Shown piece by piece: positions 39,747 through 49,454 of a stretch of 64,000 nt of DNA; position 1 is the first letter of the stretch; the number at the start of each line of letters is the position of its first letter. Both the position numbers and the translations under genes were made by a program. A model generated the notes under the pieces. That model made no database searches. It saw only the letters and a program-made list of their open reading frames with translations, and was not told the origin of the DNA. Origin of the DNA: Bog-159 sp963756605 (lineage in GTDB: Bacteria; Acidobacteriota; Terriglobia; Bryobacterales; Bryobacteraceae); the NCBI GenBank assembly GCA_963756605.1, contig CAVWOT010000009.1, positions 496,001 through 560,000 on the forward strand, in the 5' to 3' direction.

Positions 39747-39811
39747 CGTGCCACGTTCAAGATGTCCAAGCACATGTTAACAAATAGCTCCCGCGGAAAC
39801 ATTGCGATTTC

Positions 39812-42337
39812 TTAATTGTTTTGGAATTTGATCTGCGATTCGGCTTCAAACTTACGATAATTGCGGAAAACTGTTTCGTTGCGGACAAATGCTTTAGCAT
39901 GCTGCAGCTGCAGCACGGAACGCAGCGGCAGTAAGTAGTCGTCTCTACCGATTTTCACCATGCCGTAATCGAGCGAAAGCGCCGGCGACTGCAGGCCAAA
40001 ATCCTTCGCTAATCCAGCGCCCTGGATGGTAAGCCGCCTGACCAAGCCCGTCTCTGCGTCGATGAACACGCGCCCGCTATAACCGACTGGCTCGCGCCTG
40101 CCGCCCTGGGTCAGGGAGAAGTTGGTCTTAGCCTTGGATACCTGCACTTCGAAAACCTGGCATAGCACTCCCATCGCCATGGCGTGTCCCACCCATTTAT
40201 ACGATGCGCCAACCGCCGGGTCGAAGAGGCCGCTCAGCATCAGTCCGAATTCGTTCCGGGTACGAATGCCATTATCGGCGACCGGGGTGTTGTCGGCCTT
40301 CAGCCCGTCTTCAAAGAGCCGCTGGTAACGCTGCTTGCCGTCTTCGAACAAGATGGCCTCTTTAAAGGAGTCCACCTCTTTCAGTTGATCGGGAGTCTTC
40401 AAGGGAGCGGTAAACCGGTGCGTTTCCTGGATACAGCGGAAATTCGGCAGGTGTTCCGCGTATCCCATAGCGTTTTTGGAAGCCTCTTCCCAGAGCTGCT
40501 TCTGTTCTTCCGCGCGCATTTTGAGCCCGCTCTCATCGATCTTGGCAGACTCGATTTCCGGCAATACGACTTCCATGCTTTCCGCTTCATCAGCGGGGGC
40601 GGGACTCGGCTTGGCGGCTACGGCGATCTGGACCGGCGCAGCGGACGCTTTTCCCGTAACCTGGAATGCCACGACGCGTTTGATGACGCTCTTGCCCTGG
40701 TGAATCGAGATAACGCCGCGGTAATCGCCCGGCGGAAATTTCGCGCCCTTCAGATTCACGAGGTAAGGAAACTCCTTGGCTTGGCCACCGTACATGTTAT
40801 CGGCACGGCCGGGGATCGAGCTGGAAGCGCCCTCGCGCGCGCTATCGGCCAGGCCGCTTTTGAAAGGCAGGGCCATGCGCGCGACTACCCGTCCGGCGTT
40901 CAGGACTTCCATATTCATATCGATCGGGCCGCCGTGGATATCCGGATAGAGCCGCAGGTAGATCTGCAGATCGATCGGACGTTCGGCGTGGAAGACCGGG
41001 TTCAGCACGGGCGATAGGGCCTCGCCTTCATAGCTCAACACCTGGTCGGCTTCGAATTTGTCCGCTGCCCCCTTGAAAGGGCGCACCACCAGCGCATCGG
41101 TAGCCACCAGGCCGGGCGCGTTCCTGCTGGTTTTCAAGGGCGTCTGAATCACCCCGGTGGTTCCTGCCAGCAGGTCTTCCACCTTGGCTTCCAGAGTAAA
41201 GGGTCCTTGACCGGGAAGGCCGATCGAGCGCATGAAGTACATGCTGCCCTGGCGCCGCTCGTCCAATTTGGACACGGGTCCGTGCACGTTCACGTCTCTC
41301 CGGCCGGTCCAGATGGCAGTACCCTTGGGGTCCCGCACCGTGGCGATGATGCGCGCCCGCCCCTGGTAGGTGCTGGTGTTGTCGTCTATATCGAACTTCA
41401 ACGCGTTGAGCGGCGATTCGACGGTCACCATGCCCTGCAGGGGAGCGTTCTTGTCATTTGCTTCGTAGGAAACCTCCATCGAACCGCCGCCACCTACGGC
41501 AGGGCCGGGGTTGCCCGACCCGGTCGGCGATTGGGTGAGAGTATAGCTTTCGCCGAAATCGGCTTCGTGATCGAGCATGGAACTACCCACCGAACCCGTT
41601 CCGGAAATGCGTATGAATCGAATGTGCACCGGAATCTCGAACTTGGGGATGGCGCCCGGCGCCTGCGGCTTGGATTCGGCGGCGGCGGTGACTTGCGCGG
41701 CGGACACAGCGGGAGCCGGCGGGGCGTTGGACTCATCTGCCGGAGCAACCATGACCACGCTCGGTTCCAGGGCTTTGGCCTGCCGCACCCACGTACCATT
41801 GGTTTTGGTGACCAATGCGTTGAGGACGGCGTTCGGAGCGCTGCGGGCGCCCTCGCCGACATCCAGCACCACTACCCGCACGCCGTTGGTTTCGCAGATT
41901 TCCGCCAGATGTTCCAAGGAGCGCTCGGCGTCGCTCGAGAATGGCGGACTATTCAGAGCGGCGACCACGATGCGCGCGCCGGAGTTGAGTGCCGCGGCTT
42001 GAACGGCGGCTTCGAGCGTGATCAGGAAAGATGGCGGATCGGCGTCGCGCGCCCCCAACGCAGCGGTATCGAACGCCTGTTCCAACTCCTTGGGATCCGC
42101 GTTCTCTTGAAATCGCCGCGCGTCGGGACTGCCGGCGCGCCTGATTTCGACGACGCCGCCATCGGTTTGAATCCAGTGGCGGGCCGTGGAGAGCGCGGCG
42201 CGTGCGGATTGGCGCGCGGCTTCCTGCGAACTCGGGCCAAACACAAACGTGAGGATCCCTTGTTCGGCGTGAATGGCGGGGGCCAGCGCGAAAGCCACTA
42301 ACAGGGCTGTGGTCCGAAGATGGGCGATCTTCCGCAT
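39812..42337 (-). CDS. Secreted VWFA-related acidobacterial protein
   Basis: Encodes 841 residues with a signal peptide (MRKIAHLRTTALLVAFALAPAIHA). The first 200 residues resemble a VWA-type Rossmann domain (ARIVVAALNSPPFSSDAERS, NGVRVVVLDVGEG, VTKTNGTWVRQ). Beta-rich central modules follow (SMEVSYEANDKNAPLQGM, LNPVFHAERPIDLQIYLRLY). The last 200 residues (about 630-841: HLPNFRCIQETHRFTAPLKT, FIDAETGLVRRLTIQGAGL) form a domain common at the end of acidobacterial secreted proteins. It is probably periplasmic or surface-exposed. A truncated relative is at 14098-14535. Function is unknown. Confidence 0.7.
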   Translation of the reverse strand: MRKIAHLRTTALLVAFALAPAIHAEQGILTFVFGPSSQEAARQSARAALSTARHWIQTDGGVVEIRRAGSPDARRFQENADPKELEQAFDTAALGARDADPPSFLITLEAAVQAAALNSGARIVVAALNSPPFSSDAERSLEHLAEICETNGVRVVVLDVGEGARSAPNAVLNALVTKTNGTWVRQAKALEPSVVMVAPADESNAPPAPAVSAAQVTAAAESKPQAPGAIPKFEIPVHIRFIRISGTGSVGSSMLDHEADFGESYTLTQSPTGSGNPGPAVGGGGSMEVSYEANDKNAPLQGMVTVESPLNALKFDIDDNTSTYQGRARIIATVRDPKGTAIWTGRRDVNVHGPVSKLDERRQGSMYFMRSIGLPGQGPFTLEAKVEDLLAGTTGVIQTPLKTSRNAPGLVATDALVVRPFKGAADKFEADQVLSYEGEALSPVLNPVFHAERPIDLQIYLRLYPDIHGGPIDMNMEVLNAGRVVARMALPFKSGLADSAREGASSSIPGRADNMYGGQAKEFPYLVNLKGAKFPPGDYRGVISIHQGKSVIKRVVAFQVTGKASAAPVQIAVAAKPSPAPADEAESMEVVLPEIESAKIDESGLKMRAEEQKQLWEEASKNAMGYAEHLPNFRCIQETHRFTAPLKTPDQLKEVDSFKEAILFEDGKQRYQRLFEDGLKADNTPVADNGIRTRNEFGLMLSGLFDPAVGASYKWVGHAMAMGVLCQVFEVQVSKAKTNFSLTQGGRREPVGYSGRVFIDAETGLVRRLTIQGAGLAKDFGLQSPALSLDYGMVKIGRDDYLLPLRSVLQLQHAKAFVRNETVFRNYRKFEAESQIKFQNN

Positions 42338-42421
42338 CGGGTTTATTATCGCTCCATTCCAGCCCCACCGGAGAGGGCCAGTGTAGCCATAACTACAGTA
42401 CTGGGCGAGCTTGCTCCGCGA

Positions 42422-42817
42422 TTAGCGCAACGGCTCACGGCGCAATGCGAACCACGCGCCCAGTGCCGCAATGAATGCACCGGCGGTCAAGTAGAGCGCG
42501 GTGTGAAATTCGGGCGGTCCGGCGAAGTAGTAATGGCTGAAGAAGAATCCGCGGGCCATCAGGGCCAGGACGGCGAGGCTCCAGAGAAAGAAGAGCGGCC
42601 GCCACTTTCCGCGCACCGCCAGGATCACTAACACCAGACCCGCCAGGGCGCCGCCGAAAAGCGCGTAAGTGAGCGTCCGCCCTTGCCAGGGCAGCATTTC
42701 AAGCTGCAAGGATTGACCGCTGGATAATGCCACGACGGAAACCGCCAGCAGGAACGCCGTCAACACGAAATGAAAAAGATAGCTGAACACGCGCACAAGA
42801 GCCCTCAGTGCAGCCAC
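42422..42817 (-). CDS. Small four-helix membrane protein
   Basis: About 131 residues from the GTG at 42817, chosen because GGAGG lies seven bases upstream. The longer frame to 42880 lacks such a site. Helices: VFSYLFHFVLTAFLLAVSVV, TYALFGGALAGLVLVILAV, LFFLWSLAVLALMARGFFF and TALYLTAGAFIAALGAWFAL. The family is not recognised. Confidence 0.65.
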   Translation of the reverse strand: MAALRALVRVFSYLFHFVLTAFLLAVSVVALSSGQSLQLEMLPWQGRTLTYALFGGALAGLVLVILAVRGKWRPLFFLWSLAVLALMARGFFFSHYYFAGPPEFHTALYLTAGAFIAALGAWFALRREPLR

Positions 42818-42864
42818 CAGAAGACCTCCGATTGAAGCGAATATTGTAACAGTGTGTGGCGGAG

Positions 42865-43218
42865 ATGATCGCGGGCACAATTCAGCTCGTCCTGCGGAGC
42901 TACCCTGAGCGCATGGGGCATTATCCGTTCACGCTTTTCAACGGCCTTACCGTGTTGGTGCTGGCTCTGGTGAGACTGATAGCCTGGCGGCGCTTCCGCG
43001 GCGCATTCGATGCGAACTGGTCGCTGGCCGGTTACGCAGCGATCGTGGGATACACGATCGGGTTCAAGGGCGGCCTGAATCCTTATGGTGTGGCGGCGGC
43101 GGTAATCTGCGGCCTGGCGATCCGGTTGGGTTTTCACCCTCGCCACGTGCGCTGGGCGGAAACTGCCGCGCTGGCGTATGTGGCGTGGCGTTCGGTGGGA
43201 TTGCTGCTGATGTGGTGA
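42865..43218 (+). CDS. Small membrane protein of unknown function
   Basis: About 117 residues from the ATG at 42865 (GTG 42856 is possible). Hydrophobic segments at FNGLTVLVLALVRLIAW, LAGYAAIVGYTIGF, GVAAAVICGLAIRLGF and AETAALAYVAWRSVGLLLMW suggest four membrane passes. It is divergent from the gene ending at 42422. No family is recognised. Confidence 0.6.
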   Translation: MIAGTIQLVLRSYPERMGHYPFTLFNGLTVLVLALVRLIAWRRFRGAFDANWSLAGYAAIVGYTIGFKGGLNPYGVAAAVICGLAIRLGFHPRHVRWAETAALAYVAWRSVGLLLMW

Positions 43219-43234
43219 ACTCCAGGAGCCGCGG

Positions 43235-43822
43235 TCAAGGATGTATTTTCTCGTGCTTCTGGAGCATTAGGATGAATTTTTGGATGCGTCGCGCGCGGGT
43301 CTCGTCCTTCTTGGCGGTCTGAATCCGCCAGAGAATGGCATAACGATTCGCGCGGTCGAGGGTCTGAAAGAATGCGCGCGCCGGCGGATTACGCTGCAGG
43401 GCTGCCTCAAGATCGGCCGGCGGCGCGGCGGCGGCGGGTGAATCATAGGCGGCATCCCACCGGCCGTCTTGTCGCGCTTTTTCGACCTGTGCCATGCCGG
43501 CGGGCTGCATGCGGCCGGCCTTGATGAGCGCCTTAGCTTTTTCGCGATTCACTTTCGACCAGATGCTTTTCGCGCGCCGCGGAGCGAATCTTTGCCGCCA
43601 GAACTGTTCGTTCTCGGGCTTCTTTTGCGCGTCGATCCAGCCGTAGCAGAGGGCCGTTTCGAGCGCCTCGGCGTACGAAACCGATCGAGCCGGAGATCCT
43701 TTCTTGGCAAGGCGGAGCCAGGCGCCGGTGGAACTGGCATGGTTGGCATCCAGCCAGCATTTCCAGCCAGCTTGATCGGCGAAGAGCAGAACGGGATTCG
43801 CTAGAATGTCATCGCGGATCAT
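43235..43822 (-). CDS. YdeI/OmpD-associated family protein
   Basis: About 195 residues from the ATG at 43822. Shows the family blocks LANPVLLFADQAGWKCWLDA, AWLRLAKKGS, SVSYAEALETALCYGWIDAQ, RRAKSIWSKVNREKAKALIK and a C-terminal AFFQTLDRANRYAILWRIQT. Members are small soluble proteins of uncertain role, some linked to antimicrobial-peptide or stress resistance. The frame is intact and the length is normal. Confidence 0.85.
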   Translation of the reverse strand: MIRDDILANPVLLFADQAGWKCWLDANHASSTGAWLRLAKKGSPARSVSYAEALETALCYGWIDAQKKPENEQFWRQRFAPRRAKSIWSKVNREKAKALIKAGRMQPAGMAQVEKARQDGRWDAAYDSPAAAAPPADLEAALQRNPPARAFFQTLDRANRYAILWRIQTAKKDETRARRIQKFILMLQKHEKIHP

Positions 43823-43852
43823 GCTGGGCCGCCACGCCTCCACAACAAAAAC

Positions 43853-45043
43853 TTACCCTGGCGGAGGCGTAATGATGAACAGGGTTCCGTAACCACCGGG
43901 AGCGGGAACCGAGCCGCCGATCGAGGTGGCGCCCCAGATGTTGCCCACCGAATCCACGATCAAGCCGGCGTACGGTTTGCCGCCGTCGGCTTGGCCCGTA
44001 AAGCTGTACACGGTCGTCAGGTTGTTGGCCGTGTCGAGCTTGAACACGGTTCCGTAACCCGGTGCACCGCCGAGCGTAGTGGTGCCGTACAGATTACCGT
44101 GTGAGTCCCGCACCAAGCCGGCCACTGGCGTAGCGCCATCCGGACCAGTAAACGTGTGCAGGACGGTCTCCGTCTGGGTTGAGGTATTGTACTGAAACAC
44201 CACGCCGTTGCCAAGACCAAACATGCCGGTGCCGCCGCCCGAAGCGGTGCCGTATAGATTGTTTCCGCCGTCTCCAACCAAACTGCCCGTGGGTTCTGCG
44301 CCGTCGGTGCCGCCGGTGAAGGTGTAGAGGGGCGTCGTCCCGGTAACCTCGAAGATGGTCCCGCCGCTTAAACCGGCTCCCCCTCCGGTGGTGGTGCCGT
44401 ATAGCTTGCCCCCTTGCAGGTGCAGTCCGCCTCGGGGAACCGCGCCGGCCGGCGGGAAGCTTTGTCCAGTCTTATAGGTGAGGTTGGCCAGGATTTCGAA
44501 CACGGTGCCATATCCCGCCGTGCTGCCTCCCGAATAAGTAGTCCCAAAGAGGTTGCCGAACGGATCGAAGATGAGTGTGCCGGCAGGGCCGCACCCCTGA
44601 GCGGTTGGTCCGGTGAAACTGTGCAACAGGCTAAAGACGCCCGCGGGGGTCAGCTTGAAAGCCGTGCCACAACCGTGCGCGCCGCCTCTGTACGTGACAC
44701 CGTAAAAGTTGTTTGCAGAATCCTGCACCAAACCGGCAAGGGGATCGGCTCCGTCGGGCGCACCCGCGAAGGAGTGCAAGGTGCTTTCTGTTCTGGGGGT
44801 GACGTCGTATTGGTAAACGGCTCCGTTACCGTGTGCCCCGCCGCTGCTGGCGGTGCCGTAGACACTGCCGTTGTACAAAACGGGTGTGGCTAGAGGTGTT
44901 CCGCCATCGGCTCCGCCGGTAAAGGTATGGAGCACTGTAAAGGTCTGCCCGTACGCCGCGGGTAATGCCAATAACACCAGTACCAGGATAGGTGCGGAAG
45001 CGAAAGCTATTCGTATAACCTTGTTCGATATCAAATTTCGCAT
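43853..45043 (-). CDS. Secreted GloVer-repeat protein (TIGR03803)
   Basis: About 396 residues from the ATG at 45043, preceded by GGGAGAGA. A signal peptide ends at LPAAYGQ. Seven or more repeats of about 45-50 residues contain LYGTT--GG--GYGTVFKL and SFTG--DGA-P-AGLV motifs, the glycine-rich repeat of TIGR03803 proteins, predicted to fold as a propeller. Function is unknown and it is likely extracellular. A second member lies at 51568-52785 with a slightly different repeat. Confidence 0.85.
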   Translation of the reverse strand: MRNLISNKVIRIAFASAPILVLVLLALPAAYGQTFTVLHTFTGGADGGTPLATPVLYNGSVYGTASSGGAHGNGAVYQYDVTPRTESTLHSFAGAPDGADPLAGLVQDSANNFYGVTYRGGAHGCGTAFKLTPAGVFSLLHSFTGPTAQGCGPAGTLIFDPFGNLFGTTYSGGSTAGYGTVFEILANLTYKTGQSFPPAGAVPRGGLHLQGGKLYGTTTGGGAGLSGGTIFEVTGTTPLYTFTGGTDGAEPTGSLVGDGGNNLYGTASGGGTGMFGLGNGVVFQYNTSTQTETVLHTFTGPDGATPVAGLVRDSHGNLYGTTTLGGAPGYGTVFKLDTANNLTTVYSFTGQADGGKPYAGLIVDSVGNIWGATSIGGSVPAPGGYGTLFIITPPPG

Positions 45044-45325
45044 CGTCTCTCCCAACTTGGCTGCTCGGCTCTCCCTGATGGCTAAACCCTTGGCAATGTG
45101 CAGGGAACCACAACCACAGCTTGTGTCATTCTGCACCTCACAGGCCCCCGAGTCAATAGGAAACGCGCATAAATTCCGCAGTCCGTTTAGGTACTATTAC
45201 TTACAGAACTATCGTACCTGACTTGGTTCGAAATGGAAATCGTAATACACTCACATAATCACTTCGTCGTGAGGCGTCCAGTTGGCTTGGGGTGCCGAAT
45301 GGTTCCGGCGAATATAGAGGACACC

Positions 45326-45526
45326 ATGGACTTAGCTAAAGCGCTTGCTGAGTTGCGGTCGCAGAGGGACGACATCGATCAAGCGATTTCGAGTTTGGAG
45401 CGGCTCGCCAGCGGCCGTCCGCGGGGCCGAGGCAGGCCTCCCGGCCGGAAGAATGAGCGCGCTAAGAAATCTGCTTCGGTAATGAGCAACGGCATGCCCG
45501 GGCGGCCTAAAACGGCACCTGATTGA
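45326..45526 (+). CDS. Small basic protein with coiled coil and AT-hook-like tail
   Basis: Encodes 66 residues from the ATG at 45326 with AGAGGA just upstream. The N-terminal heptad-like helix is MDLAKALAELRSQRDDIDQA. The basic tail GRPRGRGRPPGRKNERAKK contains AT-hook-like GRP motifs, and another GRPK occurs near the end. It may bind nucleic acid; this is inference. It stands alone between the GloVer gene and xdhC. Confidence 0.65.
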   Translation: MDLAKALAELRSQRDDIDQAISSLERLASGRPRGRGRPPGRKNERAKKSASVMSNGMPGRPKTAPD

Positions 45527-45592
45527 GCTTCGACCGCGCTGAACGAAGGCAACGGCCGGTGTCTTGGCGCTACGCGCTATAATTGCACTGGA

Positions 45593-46432
45593 ATGGATGT
45601 CTACGAGGAGATCCTCCGGCTGCGCAAACTTGGGCAGAAATGCGCCATCGCCACCATCGTTCAGGTGCGCGGATCCATCCCCAGTTACGAGAGTGCGAAA
45701 CTGCTGGTGCGCGAAGACGGCTCCATGATCGGGACCATTGGCGGCGGATGCGTGGAAGCCGAGGTGTGGAACGCCGCCCGCGAAGTCATCGAGAAGGAGC
45801 AGCCTCGCCACCTCAGCTTTAACCTGGGCCAGGATGCCGCTTATGATAACGGCCTCATTTGCGGCGGCCAGTTGGATATCTTCGTGGAGCCCGTCTTACC
45901 CGTTCCGGGCGCCTTCATATTCGGCGCCGGACACATTTCGAAGAGCATTTCCAAGGTGGCCACACTGGCCGGGTTTGCGGCCAATATCATCGACAACCGG
46001 GAAAATTTCGCCAACCGCGAACGTTTTCCCGAAGCCGCTGAAATCTATGCGGAAGAGTACGAAGAGGTCTTCGGCCGGCTGCCCGTGAATGAAACCAGCT
46101 ACATAATTATCGTGACGCGCGGCCACCGCGACGATATGCGCGTGCTGCGCTGGGCGGTCACGACCAACGCACGCTATATCGCCATGATCGGCAGCAAGCG
46201 CAAAGTGATCAGCGTGGTCAAGGAACTCCGGGCGGAAGGCATCCCGCTCGAGAGCTTCGAGCGTGTGTCCGCGCCCATGGGGCTCGAAATCGGCGCCGTC
46301 GCACCCGAGGAAATCGCGGTGTCGGTGGTGGCCGAGATGATCGCGGTGCGGCGCAATGCGGATTCCGGCTGGCGGGCGCTCTCGAAATCAATTTTCGCCG
46401 GCGAGCCTGCGCGGGCGTTGTTGCCGCAGTGA
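45593..46432 (+). CDS. xdhC: XdhC/CoxI-family molybdenum-hydroxylase maturation factor
   Basis: Encodes 279 residues. The N-terminal XdhC domain has LGQKCAIATIVQVRGSIPSY and MIGTIGGGCVEAEVW. The C-terminal Rossmann domain has FIFGAGHISKSISKVATLAG, IIDNRENFANRERFPEA and SYIIIVTRGHRDDMRVLRWA. XdhC binds molybdenum cofactor, promotes its sulfuration and delivers it to xanthine-dehydrogenase-type enzymes. The stop overlaps the next gene by 4 nt. No hydroxylase subunit genes are within the window. Confidence 0.9.
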   Translation: MDVYEEILRLRKLGQKCAIATIVQVRGSIPSYESAKLLVREDGSMIGTIGGGCVEAEVWNAAREVIEKEQPRHLSFNLGQDAAYDNGLICGGQLDIFVEPVLPVPGAFIFGAGHISKSISKVATLAGFAANIIDNRENFANRERFPEAAEIYAEEYEEVFGRLPVNETSYIIIVTRGHRDDMRVLRWAVTTNARYIAMIGSKRKVISVVKELRAEGIPLESFERVSAPMGLEIGAVAPEEIAVSVVAEMIAVRRNADSGWRALSKSIFAGEPARALLPQ

Positions 46433-47025
46433 CCTGCGGCCTCATCCTGGCGGCCGGCGAATCGCGGCGCATGGGATCGCCCAAAGCGCTGCTGGATTAT
46501 CGGGGAGAGACTTTTCTGGACCGGCTGATCGGCCTGTTCGCGCGGCGTTGCTCGCCGGTGATTGTAGTTCTGGGCGCGCAGCAAGAAACTGTGCGGGCGG
46601 CATTGCGCCGGGCCGGCCAGGCGGTCCTTGTGGAGAATCCGGATTTCCGGCTGGGCCAGCTTTCGTCGATGCAATGCGGCTTGCGCGCCGTGCCAACCGA
46701 TGCTGACGGAGTGCTTTTCACGCTGGTGGATCACCCTTCGGTGGCGTGCGCAACGATTGACGCGCTGGTCGATCCCGCGCCCGGCTGCGGTGTGCGGCCT
46801 CTGCTGCGCGTCCCTACATATGGTGGACGGCACGGGCATCCCATCTGGATTTCAAGTTCCCTGATACCGGAGTTTCTGGCTCTGCCGGCCGCGTCTTCGG
46901 CGAAAGCGGTGGTGCGCGCACATCAGCGCGAAACATGCTATATCGGCGTGGACGATCCGGGCATTATGACGGACGTGGATGATCCGGCGGCATACTGGAG
47001 CCTGCTGGCGCGGAGCGGCGCATGA
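46429..47025 (+). CDS. mocA: MocA/MobA-like nucleotidyltransferase
   Basis: Encodes 198 residues from a GTG at 46429 that overlaps the xdhC stop (GTGA). The N-terminus LILAAGESRRMGSPKALLDY is the NTP-binding signature of MobA-like transferases. VLFTLVDHPSVACATIDALV and YGGRHGHPIWISSSLIPEFL match MocA, which adds CMP to molybdopterin to make the cytosine dinucleotide form of the cofactor. Together with XdhC it should serve a molybdenum hydroxylase encoded elsewhere. Confidence 0.87.
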   Translation: MTCGLILAAGESRRMGSPKALLDYRGETFLDRLIGLFARRCSPVIVVLGAQQETVRAALRRAGQAVLVENPDFRLGQLSSMQCGLRAVPTDADGVLFTLVDHPSVACATIDALVDPAPGCGVRPLLRVPTYGGRHGHPIWISSSLIPEFLALPAASSAKAVVRAHQRETCYIGVDDPGIMTDVDDPAAYWSLLARSGA

Positions 47026-49391
47026 AGCTGGCGGCCAAGCGCGCGGCGAAGTGGCTGGCGATCGCCGCGGCCGTGCTATTCGCGGCCGGCATCGCCGCAC
47101 CTTACTTGACTGTAAACCAGTTCGCGCCCCGCATCCGCACGGCTCTGGAAGGCGGTTTGGGGCGTAGGGTAGATTTCGGAGCCGTCCACTTCAGCCTGTT
47201 CGCCGGGCCGGGATTCTCGGTCGATAACGTGATCATCCACGAGAATCCGGCCATCGGCATCGAGCCCATCGCTTATGTGGGTTCGCTCGAAGCCGTACCG
47301 CGCCTGGCGTCGATCTTCGGCGGCCGGCTGGAATTCGCGTCCATACGGCTGGACGATGCCAGTATCAACGTGGCCAAGACCGGCGCACCTTCCGAACCGG
47401 GACGTTGGAATTTCGAGCCGCTGCTGAGCCGCTCCGTGATCCGCGCGATTCCGGAATTGCACGTCCGCACCGGCCGGATTAATTTCAAGTTCGGCGACAC
47501 GAAATCGGTCTTTTATCTGACCAACACAGACCTGGATATTGCGCCGCCATCGCATGGGGCAGCCACTTGGAACCTGGAATTCACGGGTGAACCGGCACGC
47601 ACGGATAAACCGGCGCGGGGCCTCGGCGAATTCATCGCGCGGGGACGGTGGAACCAGACGGGCGCCGGGCGCCTGGATCTGGATGTGCGCCTGGAGAAGA
47701 GCGCGATCAGCGAAATCGTGGCGTTGCTGCACGGCTTCGACGCGGGCATCCATGGCACGGTTTCCGCGCGCATGCATCTGGCGGGTCAGCTCGACGATAT
47801 TCGAATTTCGGGCCGCATGGATGTGGAAGACGTCCACCGTTGGGATCGCATGCCGCCTTACGGGCAGAGCTGGCCGTTGCGGCTGGCGGGGAGGCTCAAT
47901 CTGCCGGCCCAGACTGTGGAAATGGAGTCGACCACAGCGGGCGGCGAAACCCTGCCGCTGGCCGTGCGCTTCCGGTGTTCCGATTATCTTTCTCAGCCGC
48001 ATTGGGGCGTAGCGCTCAATTGGAATCGATTTCCGGCCGGTCCGGTGCTCGACCTGGCGCGGCATTTGGGAGCCGATCTGCCTCCCAAAATCAGTGTGTC
48101 CGGAACGCTCGACGGGGTGCTGGGCTATGAGGCGCAGGGCAGCCTGCAAGGCCAACTGGATTTCCACGGTGCTTCCGTCGCGACGCTAGGCTCGCCGCCC
48201 ATTCGTTCAGCCGAGGCGCTCCTGATCTTTGGCGGCGGACACGCCCGGCTGGCGCCGGCGGAGGTGCGCACTGCGCTGGATGAGACAGCGCAACTGGAAG
48301 GCGACTACGCCTGGAAAGAGCAGGCGCTCGACCTGACCATCACTACAGGCGCCATGCAGGTGGCCTCGCTGCGCGCGCAGGCCGCCCTGGCCGCCATTCC
48401 GTGGCTGGAACAAATCTCGGGCGGGAGTTGGAAAGGCCAGCTTCGATATCAGATTGCCGCGCCGTCGGCCACACCGGCGGCGTTGGCGAAGAACGGCTGG
48501 ACCGGCGATATCGATCTGCAGGACGCCCAGTTTCCATTGCCGGGATTAGCCGAGCCCGTGATGGTGGCGACCGCCGCGGCGCACATCGATGGTGCGCGGG
48601 TGGCGCTCGACCACATGCGTGCGCATGCCGGCAAAGTGGTGATGCAGGGCGACTACCGCTACGAGCCCCAAATGGTCCGCCCGCATCGCCTGAGGCTGCG
48701 GATTGCGGAAGCGGATGCGGCCGAGTTGGAACGTTTGCTGATGCCCGCCTTGCGCCATAATCGCGGATTGATCGCGCGCGCGCTGAGCCTGGGGCGCGCG
48801 TCCCTGCCGGACTGGCTGGCCAACTGCCACGTGGACGCAGCTCTGCAGATTGGCACGCTGCATCTGGCTGGTATGGATGTGCACGAGTTGCAGACGCACC
48901 TGCTTTGGGACGTGACCAAAGCCGAGTTTTCAGATATACACGCTGGCCTGGATGGCGGCCGCGTCACTGGGATTCTCTTGGTCAACCTGCGCGGCAACCG
49001 CCCTAACTACAGGCTGCAGGCGCAGGCGAAAGGCGTCGATTGGAAGTCCGGCAAAGTGGATGCCAATACGGTTTTGGAATCGAGCGGCACGGGGGTGGAA
49101 TTATTGGCGCGCCTGCACTCGAGCGGCGCATTTGTGGCGCGCGGCCTCGATGTGGATGCGCTGCCGGATCTGGAAAGCGTGTCGGGAGCCTATGACCTGG
49201 TGTGGTCTCAAGTAGCCCCTGTGCTGCGTTTCACCGAGTTGCAGCTCGTAGCCGGCGATGAAACTTACATCGGCCAAGGCGCCACCCAGACCGATGGCCG
49301 GCTGCTGTTTCAACTTACCAGCGGAACTAAGGAGATGCAGGTAAGCGGCACGCTGGCAGAGCTGCGAGTCGATCAGCCGGTATCGCGGTAA
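47022..49391 (+). CDS. AsmA-family membrane-anchored protein
   Basis: Encodes 789 residues from an ATG overlapping the mocA stop (ATGA). One N-terminal membrane segment (WLAIAAAVLFAAGIAAPYLT) precedes the AsmA start region (LEGGLGRRVDFGAVHFSLFAGPGFSVDNVI). A long beta-rich periplasmic part follows with repeated rGDYRYEPQ-like and GRV-GILLVNLRG turns. AsmA-like proteins form bridge-type structures that move lipids between membranes. Why it is translationally coupled to molybdenum-cofactor genes is unclear; the overlap suggests only shared expression. Confidence 0.83.
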   Translation: MKLAAKRAAKWLAIAAAVLFAAGIAAPYLTVNQFAPRIRTALEGGLGRRVDFGAVHFSLFAGPGFSVDNVIIHENPAIGIEPIAYVGSLEAVPRLASIFGGRLEFASIRLDDASINVAKTGAPSEPGRWNFEPLLSRSVIRAIPELHVRTGRINFKFGDTKSVFYLTNTDLDIAPPSHGAATWNLEFTGEPARTDKPARGLGEFIARGRWNQTGAGRLDLDVRLEKSAISEIVALLHGFDAGIHGTVSARMHLAGQLDDIRISGRMDVEDVHRWDRMPPYGQSWPLRLAGRLNLPAQTVEMESTTAGGETLPLAVRFRCSDYLSQPHWGVALNWNRFPAGPVLDLARHLGADLPPKISVSGTLDGVLGYEAQGSLQGQLDFHGASVATLGSPPIRSAEALLIFGGGHARLAPAEVRTALDETAQLEGDYAWKEQALDLTITTGAMQVASLRAQAALAAIPWLEQISGGSWKGQLRYQIAAPSATPAALAKNGWTGDIDLQDAQFPLPGLAEPVMVATAAAHIDGARVALDHMRAHAGKVVMQGDYRYEPQMVRPHRLRLRIAEADAAELERLLMPALRHNRGLIARALSLGRASLPDWLANCHVDAALQIGTLHLAGMDVHELQTHLLWDVTKAEFSDIHAGLDGGRVTGILLVNLRGNRPNYRLQAQAKGVDWKSGKVDANTVLESSGTGVELLARLHSSGAFVARGLDVDALPDLESVSGAYDLVWSQVAPVLRFTELQLVAGDETYIGQGATQTDGRLLFQLTSGTKEMQVSGTLAELRVDQPVSR

Positions 49392-49454
49392 GCAGGGGAT
49401 CGTGGCCTTCAAGAAGTATTGACGAGTGACCCTGGGTTCGGGTAAAGTCCGGGA

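Noticed and set aside
47076..48167. 363-codon minus-strand frame antisense to the AsmA-like gene
   Set aside because: A shadow frame. The plus-strand gene has membrane anchor, family features and operon overlap.
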